From: Aromatoleum evansii
Lineage (GTDB): Bacteria > Pseudomonadota > Gammaproteobacteria > Burkholderiales > Rhodocyclaceae
NCBI RefSeq assembly: GCF_012910805.1
Contig: NZ_WTVK01000041.1
Location: forward strand, 1-48,804
DNA length: 48,804 nt
Direction of reading: 5' to 3'
The translations under genes were made by a program, and so were the position numbers. The notes beneath the pieces were generated by a model. It searched no databases. It was not told the DNA's origin and saw nothing but the letters and a program-made list of their open reading frames with translations. Below are positions 43,268 to 48,804 of the stretch, in pieces; within the stretch, counting starts at the first letter, position 1, and each line of letters starts with the position of its first letter.

Positions 43268-43363
43268 GGCGCTTTGCGCGCCTCTTCTGACTCATTTGAA
43301 TCCGGTTGGGGATGCTGCATCCGGGCGCTTTTGCGCCTCTCGTGCCTTCCCCTATCGGGGAGG
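43268..43363. repeat. Repeated small hairpins between thiolase and ligase genes
   Basis: The 189-base gap holds two direct copies of a GGGCGCTTT-type hairpin (from 43268 and 43323; the second is GGCGC-TTTT-GCGCC) and a third stem around CCCCTATCGGGG (43349-43360 area). No promoter is evident. They may attenuate or stabilise the polycistronic mRNA. Confidence 0.45.
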
Positions 43364-43428
43364 CGGTGGTTGATGCTGTACTGCGCGCGCCGCTTTCCCT
43401 ACGACGGGGCGCGGCGCGCTTGCAACGC

Positions 43429-44637
43429 TTACCGGTCCCCGACCTCGATGACGACCGCCATGGCCGTGTCGCCGGCGGCGCACCCGGTAAAGAGACCGCA
43501 GCCGCCGCCCCGCAGCGTGAGTTCCTCGATCAGTTCGATGATCGCGCGCGTGCCCATCGGTGCCTGCGGGTGACCCCAGACGAGCGAGCAGCCGAAGTTG
43601 TTCATCGCATCGAGCTTCGCGCCGGTCTCGCGCGCAAAGACGATGTCATTAACCGCGAACGGGTTGTGGGTCTTGATCGCCCTCATGTCGGCGACGCCGA
43701 GTCCGGCCTGGTCGAGCGCACGCCGTGCGGCCGGGATCATCGCCTCGGGCATGTACGCGAGCTCGGTACGAGCGAGGCCGAAGCCGCGAAGCCGCACGGC
43801 GATCGCTGGATCCTTCGACAGCGCTTTCGCCTGCTCGGGCGTGGTCACGACGATCGCCGCATTGCCGTCCGCCGGATGCGTCTGCCCGCCGAAGGTGACT
43901 GTCCCACCTTCCATGACGGGCTTCAGTTTCGCGAGGCCCTCGGCCGTCGAGTGCGACACGCCCTCGTCGCCGTCGAGCGTGCCCGCGTTCTTGCGGAAGT
44001 CTGCGCTCGGCACATCGAAGGGCAGGGTCATGAAGCGGCGCAGGAAGGCGGAATCGTCCTTAAGCGCGTCGGCGTATTGCGCCTCGCGTCGCAGCACGAG
44101 CTCGTGTTGCTGCGAGGTCGTGACGCCATGCTTCGCGGCGACGTTCTCGGCCGTCTGCACCATCGTGTGGCCGCCGAGCGGGTCGCAGCCGAAGTTGTCG
44201 AGCACCCAGTTTTCGGACGAACCCGTGCCGCCCGCACCGCGCGGATTCGGGTAGTAGAGATGCGGGCCGTTCGACGTGCGGTCGCAGTTCACCGCGAGCG
44301 CGACCTCGGCCATGCCGGCCTCGATCTCCTGCGCGGCGGCCAGCAGCGTGCGCACGCCCGTCGCGCAGGCCTGCATCATCGTCGGCCCGCCTGCACGCGT
44401 CGCCCCGACGAGGCCGGTTAGCCACGGCAGGCCGTAGAACGCATGCTGTTGCGGCACTGAAAATCCCAGGACACCGTAGTCGATGGTCTGCGGGTCGATG
44501 TTCCGCTTCGCAAGCTCGTTCTTCGCCACATGCGCAGCGAAACGCACGCTGTGCAGCGACGCGAAACTGCCCTGCCAGCGCGCGAACGGCGTGCTCCAGT
44601 AGGCGCCGTACGGGATTTCGGCCTTGTAGCGGGTCAT
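43429..44637 (-). CDS. Thiolase family protein
   Basis: This 402-residue protein carries the thiolase catalytic residues: nucleophilic Cys91 in MMQACATGVR, the GHP histidine in NNFGCSLVWGHPQ, and the second Cys386 in FTGCAAGD. The family's GHPxGATG reads GHPQAPMG. It cleaves or condenses a beta-ketoacyl-CoA, most likely the last step that yields acetyl- or propionyl-CoA. It is the first catabolic gene behind the GntR regulator on the same strand, 58 bases from it. Confidence 0.9.
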   Translation of the reverse strand: MTRYKAEIPYGAYWSTPFARWQGSFASLHSVRFAAHVAKNELAKRNIDPQTIDYGVLGFSVPQQHAFYGLPWLTGLVGATRAGGPTMMQACATGVRTLLAAAQEIEAGMAEVALAVNCDRTSNGPHLYYPNPRGAGGTGSSENWVLDNFGCDPLGGHTMVQTAENVAAKHGVTTSQQHELVLRREAQYADALKDDSAFLRRFMTLPFDVPSADFRKNAGTLDGDEGVSHSTAEGLAKLKPVMEGGTVTFGGQTHPADGNAAIVVTTPEQAKALSKDPAIAVRLRGFGLARTELAYMPEAMIPAARRALDQAGLGVADMRAIKTHNPFAVNDIVFARETGAKLDAMNNFGCSLVWGHPQAPMGTRAIIELIEELTLRGGGCGLFTGCAAGDTAMAVVIEVGDR

Positions 44638-44695
44638 CGTCTGCGGTCTCCGGGTCTTGTTCCTTGTGGGCGGAAGAAGCCGATTCGCGGCAAGG

Positions 44696-45379
44696 TCAGG
44701 CCTGGCCGTTCTCGGTCAAGCCGACGGCGGCGATAAACGCCCGCTTCGCCTCGACCAGATGTTCGAGCATGGCCGTGGCAGCAGTGTCGCCGTCACCCGC
44801 GGCCAGCGCCGCCGAGATGCGATTCAGGCCGCGCAGCACGATCGTGCGGATCTCGGGATCATCGAGCGTCAGCGTGCGGATGCGCTGCATGTGGTCGGCG
44901 TACTGTTCGACGATCCGCACGAGCCGCGGATTCGGCACCAGGGCGAGCCATGCCGCACGGAAGCAGATCGTCGCTTCACGGAAGGCTGCGGCGTCGCCGG
45001 CCTTGTGGGCGCGTACGATTGCCGCGAGCGCGTCCTCGATACCACGGCGGAGCTCGGGCGAGCGCGTCAGCGGTGCGATGCTGCGGATTGCGGCCGGTTC
45101 GATGAGGAAGCGGATCTCGTAGATGTCGTTAACGTCCTGCAGCGTCAGCGACGGCACGACGAAGCTGCGGTTGTCGGAGACGAGCAGTCCTTCGCTTGCG
45201 AGGCGCCGCAGCGCTTCGCGTACGGGGGTACGCGAGACGCCGAGCTTTTCGGCGAGCTGGACTTCCTGCAGCGGCTGGCCGGCGACGATCTGACCGTTGC
45301 GAAGGTGATCGCGCAAGGTGTGATAGACCCGTTCACCGAGAGCGAGGGGGCGTTCGACGGGCTGAAGCGTGGAGACCAT
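44696..45379 (-). CDS. GntR/FCD family regulator
   Basis: This 227-residue regulator has an N-terminal winged helix (ERVYHTLRDHLRNGQIVAGQ, SRTPVREALRRLASEGLL) and a C-terminal FCD helical ligand domain. The metal-binding His residues usual for FCD domains (in FH and EH segments) are mostly replaced, so it may bind its ligand without metal. A GTATAC-centred palindrome lies 53 bases before its start and another lies before the gene at 46763, so it probably represses itself, the operon behind it and the hydroxyacyl-CoA dehydrogenase fusion. The ATG at 45379 matches the start of the family. Confidence 0.9.
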   Translation of the reverse strand: MVSTLQPVERPLALGERVYHTLRDHLRNGQIVAGQPLQEVQLAEKLGVSRTPVREALRRLASEGLLVSDNRSFVVPSLTLQDVNDIYEIRFLIEPAAIRSIAPLTRSPELRRGIEDALAAIVRAHKAGDAAAFREATICFRAAWLALVPNPRLVRIVEQYADHMQRIRTLTLDDPEIRTIVLRGLNRISAALAAGDGDTAATAMLEHLVEAKRAFIAAVGLTENGQA

Positions 45380-45431
45380 TTTTCTGGAGCCTTTGATGTT
45401 CGTTGTTTGCAGCGGCTTTCGAGTTGATGTG

Positions 45432-45445
45432 TACTGTATACAGTA
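45432..45445. promoter_or_regulatory. GntR operator upstream of the regulator gene
   Basis: TACTGTATACAGTA is a perfect 14-bp palindrome centred on GTATAC, the usual core of FadR/FCD-type operators. It lies 53 bases upstream of the GntR start. Confidence 0.75.
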
Positions 45446-45582
45446 TTTTTTAGGGTGTAAAGTGTTCTTTGCGTCATCGGACGGGAACGAGCTTCCGCCG
45501 GGAATTCTCCGATCCGGCGATCGAAGTCCGCCGACGCTGGAAGCCGTTGCAGCAGTTTGCCGCCACGGCGACGGCTTGGCTA

Positions 45583-45599
45583 TGATGGATATCCAATCA
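45583..45599. promoter_or_regulatory. Candidate TetR operator
   Basis: TGATGGATATCCAATCA is an imperfect palindrome with a GGATATCC centre, 14 bases before the TetR-fusion start. Placement suits autorepression by that protein. Confidence 0.5.
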
Positions 45600-45613
45600 A
45601 TCGGGTGACGCGC

Positions 45614-46528
45614 ATGAGCCTGGATGCCTGCCATGAAGAAGAGCGCCGCGGCCCGAACGTCGAGGCCGCGATCCTCCGGCTCGCGCGGGAGGAGCCCGGG
45701 CTGGGCCAGGCCGCGGTCTCCGCGCGCCTGCGGCGCGAGGGGTTTGCCATTTCCCCGTCGGGGGTGCGTTACATATGGCAGAAGCACGACCTCGAGACCG
45801 CCGTGAAGCGATTGCAGGTGATCGCGCAGTCGTCCCGCGAGGGCGTCGGGGCGCTTACCGATACGCAGCGCGGATTGCTGGAGCGGGGAGCTGTCGCCGC
45901 GCAGCTCGTGGCCGGTGACGCAGCCACGGTCGGCGAGCCGCTCGACCGCCGTCAGGTGATCCTCGACGCGGCGGCGGCGCTCTTTGCGGAGCAGGGCTAC
46001 GACAGCACTTCCATTCGTGACATCGCCAGCCGGGTCGGTCTTTTGCCCGGGTCGATCTACCACTATTTCGCGTCGAAGGATGAGCTCTATCTCGCCGTGC
46101 ACGGGGAAGGTTTCGGGCGCCTGATGGCCGCCGTCGCCGAGGCGTTGGCCAGTGCGAGCGATCCGTGGGAGCGACTCACCCGCGTTTGCCAGGTGCACAT
46201 CGCGGCGATCACCAGCGGCACCTATATCGACCGCGTCACCGGCCACAGCCTCGCGATGACGGGCAACCCTGAACTCTTCGCCAAGATCCGGCCGATGCGC
46301 GAAGCCTACGAGAACGTCTACCGCGGGCTCATCGATGAGTTGCCGCTCGCACCGCATGCCGACCGCAGCCTGTTGCGGCTGATACTCCTGAGTTTCCTCA
46401 ACTGGATTCACGTCTGGTATCGCGAGGGCCGGCGCTCGCCCGACGAGATCGCCGCGGCCATGGTGGATACGCTGCGCGGCGGTGTGGAATCGCCCGGCGC
46501 TGCGACGAAATCTCCATCGTCTTCCTGA
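45614..46528 (+). CDS. TetR family regulator with extra N-terminal helix-turn-helix domain
   Basis: This 304-residue protein has a TetR DNA-binding domain at about 112-160 (VILDAAAALFAEQGYDSTSI, SIYHYFASKDEL) and a helical ligand domain after it. Residues 12-70 form a second helix-turn-helix (AVSARLRREGFAISPSGVRYIWQKHDLET) of the kind seen in IS481/IS630-type transposases and related regulators. Usual TetR proteins are near 200 residues, so the extra domain is a real extension in one frame. The ATG at 45614 is the first Met of the coherent sequence. It is divergent from the GntR gene and points toward the dehydrogenase fusion. Confidence 0.87.
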   Translation: MSLDACHEEERRGPNVEAAILRLAREEPGLGQAAVSARLRREGFAISPSGVRYIWQKHDLETAVKRLQVIAQSSREGVGALTDTQRGLLERGAVAAQLVAGDAATVGEPLDRRQVILDAAAALFAEQGYDSTSIRDIASRVGLLPGSIYHYFASKDELYLAVHGEGFGRLMAAVAEALASASDPWERLTRVCQVHIAAITSGTYIDRVTGHSLAMTGNPELFAKIRPMREAYENVYRGLIDELPLAPHADRSLLRLILLSFLNWIHVWYREGRRSPDEIAAAMVDTLRGGVESPGAATKSPSSS

Positions 46529-46604
46529 AGTAGCCGTCGATCGTGTCACGGCCCCGTGCCATGCAGCCCCGGAAGCGGTTGCTTTTTTTCCTGAATACAC
46601 TGGA

Positions 46605-46618
46605 TACTGTATACATTA
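46605..46618. promoter_or_regulatory. GntR operator before the hydroxyacyl-CoA dehydrogenase fusion
   Basis: TACTGTATACATTA shares the first 11 bases and the GTATAC core with the palindrome at 45432-45445. It lies 145 bases upstream of the ATG at 46763. Confidence 0.65.
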
Positions 46619-46762
46619 AAAGACAAACGGCGGCAGGACTGCGCCGATCGCCCTGAACGGGTGCCCCAGAGGAGTTCGCCGGCCGGTGTCGTGTGGCCGG
46701 CCGATAAGGATGCGCGCCGCACCGACGGCTCGCCGCTTGAGACTACCGAAGGAGGCTCCCTG

Positions 46763-48778
46763 ATGGTCACCCGTTTCGCCAATCCTCTGCTCGCCACGCC
46801 GCAGCGTCCGCTGCCGCGCACCGTCGCAATAATCGGTGCCGGCACGATCGGTCCGGATATCGGCTATTACCTGAAAAGTGCGCTGCCCGACTTGAAGCTG
46901 ATCCTCGTCGACGTCGCCCAGGCGGCGCTCGACCGTGCCTTGCAGCGCTTCGCCGATTACGCGGCGAAAGCCGTTGCGAAAGGGAAGATGAGCGAGGCCG
47001 AAGCCGCGGCCGTCACGGCCGGGGTCGTCGGCACGCTCGACTATCGCGACCTCGCGGAGGCCGACTGGGTGCTCGAGGCGGCGACCGAGAATCTCGCGTT
47101 GAAGCGACGCATCTTCGCGGACGTCGAGGCGGTCGTGCGCACGGACGCGCTGATCACGTCGAACACGAGCTCTCTGCCGGCGGCCCAGATCTTTTCCGCG
47201 TTGAAGCACCCCGAGCGTGCCACCGTCACGCATTTTTTCGCGCCGGCCTGGCGCAATCCGGTCGTCGAGGTCGTCCGCTGGGAGCGCACCGACCCGGCTG
47301 TGGTCGAATACCTGCGCTGGGCGTTCTGCACCACCGGCAAGGTGCCCCTCGTCACCGACGACGTCGCATGTTTCATGCTCGACCGGATCTTCGACAACTG
47401 GTGCAACGAGTCCGGACTGCTGCTCGACCGTGCGACCGCGGCCGAGATCGACAGCGTCGCGGGCGAGTTCGTGCACGCGGGGCCGTTCTTCGTGCTGAAC
47501 CTCGCCAACGGCAACCCGATCATCACCGAGACGAACACGCTGCAGGCCGAACTCGAAGGCGAGCATTACCGTCCGGCGCCGGTGTTTCGCTCGGTCGACC
47601 GCTGGCTGACGGTGCCCCCCGGCAAGCACGTCACCGTCGCCAGCGATGTCGCGACCGCCGTGCGCGAGCGTCTGCTCGGCGTGCTGTTCTCGCAGGCGGT
47701 GGACATCCTCGACCGCGACATCGGCGAGGCCGCCGACCTCGATTTCGGCTGCCGTCAGGCGCTCGGGTTCAGGAAGGGGCCGCTCGAACTGATGCGCGAC
47801 CTCGGCGAGGCCGACACTGGCCGTCTGCTCGCGCGCTTCTGCAAGGAGCGGCGCGGGATGCCGGCCGCGCAAAAACCGCTCGGCGACTACCAGGGCTTCC
47901 TGCGCCATGTGCTCGTCGACGACATCGGCGACATCAAGGTCATCACGTTGCGCCGCCCCGAAGCCCTGAACGCGCTCCACGACGAGATGACCGATGAAAT
48001 CCTCTCGGTCATCCGCCGCTTCGAAGACGACCCCGCGGTCGCGGGCTTCGTGCTCGTCGGCTACGGCAACCGCGCCTTCTGCGCCGGCGGCGACATCGGG
48101 CGCTTCGTGAACATGCTCGGCGATGCGCCGGCCTCCGCCCAGTACGCGCGCGACTGTTCGCGCCTGCTCGTGCACCTCGACCGCATGAAGAAGCCGGTCG
48201 TCGCCGCGATCAACGGCATGGCGCTGGGCGGCGGCTTCGAGCTGGCGATGCGCTGCCACGGCATCGTCGCGTTGGCGAGCGCGTGGATGCAGATGCCCGA
48301 GATCACGCTCGGCATCGTCCACGGCATCGGCGCGATGGTCGTGCCCTACCGTCGCTGGCCGCAGGCCTCGGCCGAGTTCCACGGCATGCTGCGCCGGGCC
48401 GAGCGCCTCAAGGCGACGAAGGCGTTCGAGCTGGGCGTCGTCGACGGGCTCGCCCGCGACTATCCGGAACTCATCCAGGCGGCCGTCGCGCGGGTCAAGG
48501 CGCTGAACGGCAAGGTGGGTGGCATCCCCGACGGTGCCGTTCAGATCGCCCGGCTCGACCCCATCGCCCCGGTCGCCGCCAGCGGTCAGCCGCTCAGTGC
48601 CGAAGTCATCGGCATCCTCGAGCGCGCAGTGGGGGCCGCCGCAGCCGCCCCGACCTTCGAGGAGGCGCTGGAGATCGGCTACCTGGCATGGGGCGACAGC
48701 GCCTGCACGGCGGCCGCGCGCGAGGGCATCAGCGCCTTCCAGGAGAAGCGCAAGCCGGATTTCACGAAGACACCGTGA
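46763..48778 (+). CDS. 3-hydroxyacyl-CoA dehydrogenase / enoyl-CoA hydratase fusion
   Basis: This 671-residue protein has an N-terminal NAD-dependent 3-hydroxyacyl-CoA dehydrogenase (1-380; IIGAGTIG at 23-30, catalytic His in HFFAPAW) and a C-terminal crotonase domain (about 387-671; FCAGGDIG, GGGFELAM and PEITLG with both catalytic glutamates). FadB-type enzymes have the opposite order. The same order as here is seen in crotonyl-CoA hydratase/dehydrogenase proteins of archaeal carbon fixation. It hydrates an enoyl-CoA and oxidises the 3-hydroxy product, which would feed the thiolase of the GntR-controlled operon. GAAGGAGG precedes the ATG at 46763. The stop falls 26 bases before the window end. 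Confidence 0.92.
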   Translation: MVTRFANPLLATPQRPLPRTVAIIGAGTIGPDIGYYLKSALPDLKLILVDVAQAALDRALQRFADYAAKAVAKGKMSEAEAAAVTAGVVGTLDYRDLAEADWVLEAATENLALKRRIFADVEAVVRTDALITSNTSSLPAAQIFSALKHPERATVTHFFAPAWRNPVVEVVRWERTDPAVVEYLRWAFCTTGKVPLVTDDVACFMLDRIFDNWCNESGLLLDRATAAEIDSVAGEFVHAGPFFVLNLANGNPIITETNTLQAELEGEHYRPAPVFRSVDRWLTVPPGKHVTVASDVATAVRERLLGVLFSQAVDILDRDIGEAADLDFGCRQALGFRKGPLELMRDLGEADTGRLLARFCKERRGMPAAQKPLGDYQGFLRHVLVDDIGDIKVITLRRPEALNALHDEMTDEILSVIRRFEDDPAVAGFVLVGYGNRAFCAGGDIGRFVNMLGDAPASAQYARDCSRLLVHLDRMKKPVVAAINGMALGGGFELAMRCHGIVALASAWMQMPEITLGIVHGIGAMVVPYRRWPQASAEFHGMLRRAERLKATKAFELGVVDGLARDYPELIQAAVARVKALNGKVGGIPDGAVQIARLDPIAPVAASGQPLSAEVIGILERAVGAAAAAPTFEEALEIGYLAWGDSACTAAAREGISAFQEKRKPDFTKTP

Positions 48779-48804
48779 GGGGCGGAGCCATACCGGGTGG
48801 GGGG

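Noticed and set aside
44696-46600. Long minus-strand frame extending the GntR gene far upstream
   Set aside because: The extension runs antisense through the TetR-type gene and has no regulator similarity; the GntR protein begins at the ATG at 45379.

Overview
The window looks like a high-GC betaproteobacterial chromosome of the Aromatoleum/Azoarcus/Thauera type (Rhodocyclales). The basis is the strongly GC-biased codon use from about 10.8 kb onward, a fused aminobenzoyl-CoA monooxygenase/reductase of the kind known from Azoarcus evansii, and a dense set of CoA-ester catabolic operons. This is inferred from gene content; there is no rRNA or other phylogenetic marker here. I see no tRNA, rRNA, CRISPR array or intact insertion sequence.

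Region 1 (about 0.3-10.5 kb) differs in composition (visibly richer in A+T) and function from the rest and is the most novel part. A 960-residue sigma-54 enhancer-binding protein with an unrecognised N-terminal half of about 600 residues (313-3195, minus) faces a seven-gene plus-strand operon (3470-10530). The operon begins with a Gly/Ala-rich hydrophobic 131-residue protein. It continues with a metal-dependent amidohydrolase, a thymidylate-synthase-like protein with the Asn-to-Asp change of cytidylate enzymes, a B12-binding radical SAM enzyme, a pyruvate-kinase-like/thymidylate-kinase-like fusion, an RdgB/Ham1-HIT fusion and a SAM methyltransferase. Between activator and operon lie a near-perfect -24/-12 promoter and phased inverted repeats that would serve as activator sites. 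I read this as an undescribed sigma-54-controlled pathway that makes or remodels a pyrimidine-nucleotide-derived molecule.

Region 2 (10.9-18.4 kb) holds nnrS and a minimal ethanolamine unit: eutBC, an Eat-type permease and a TorF-like porin on the minus strand, with a divergent EutR-like AraC regulator. No microcompartment or EutA genes are present. The control region has paired palindromic repeats.

Region 3 (18.8-28.2 kb, plus) is an aerobic 2-aminobenzoate (anthranilate) CoA pathway. A CoA ligase activates the acid and the fused monooxygenase/reductase hydroxylates and reduces the ring. A short-chain dehydrogenase, an atypical crotonase, an acyl-CoA dehydrogenase and a RidA-like protein follow, with a MarR regulator and a periplasmic binding protein. 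A rho-independent terminator closes it.

Region 4 (28.3-45.4 kb, minus) is a long, tightly overlapped catabolic operon behind a GntR/FCD regulator. It encodes a thiolase, acyl-CoA ligase, HyuA/HyuB-type ATP-dependent carboxylase or amidohydrolase, acyl-CoA dehydrogenase, both subunits of a B12-dependent acyl-CoA mutase, a three-subunit molybdenum hydroxylase, a CaiB/BaiF CoA transferase and a binding protein. The mutase keeps the Tyr/Arg pair that binds a substrate carboxylate in methylmalonyl-CoA mutase, which fits a carboxylate-bearing CoA ester. I know of no described pathway with this combination.

Region 5 (45.6-48.8 kb, plus) has a TetR regulator with an extra N-terminal helix-turn-helix domain and a 3-hydroxyacyl-CoA dehydrogenase/enoyl-CoA hydratase fusion in the order opposite to FadB. 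The same GTATAC-centred palindrome lies before the GntR gene and before the fusion gene, which ties regions 4 and 5 into one likely regulon. Two copies of an 80-90 bp palindromic repeat flank the binding-protein and CoA-transferase genes at the end of region 4.
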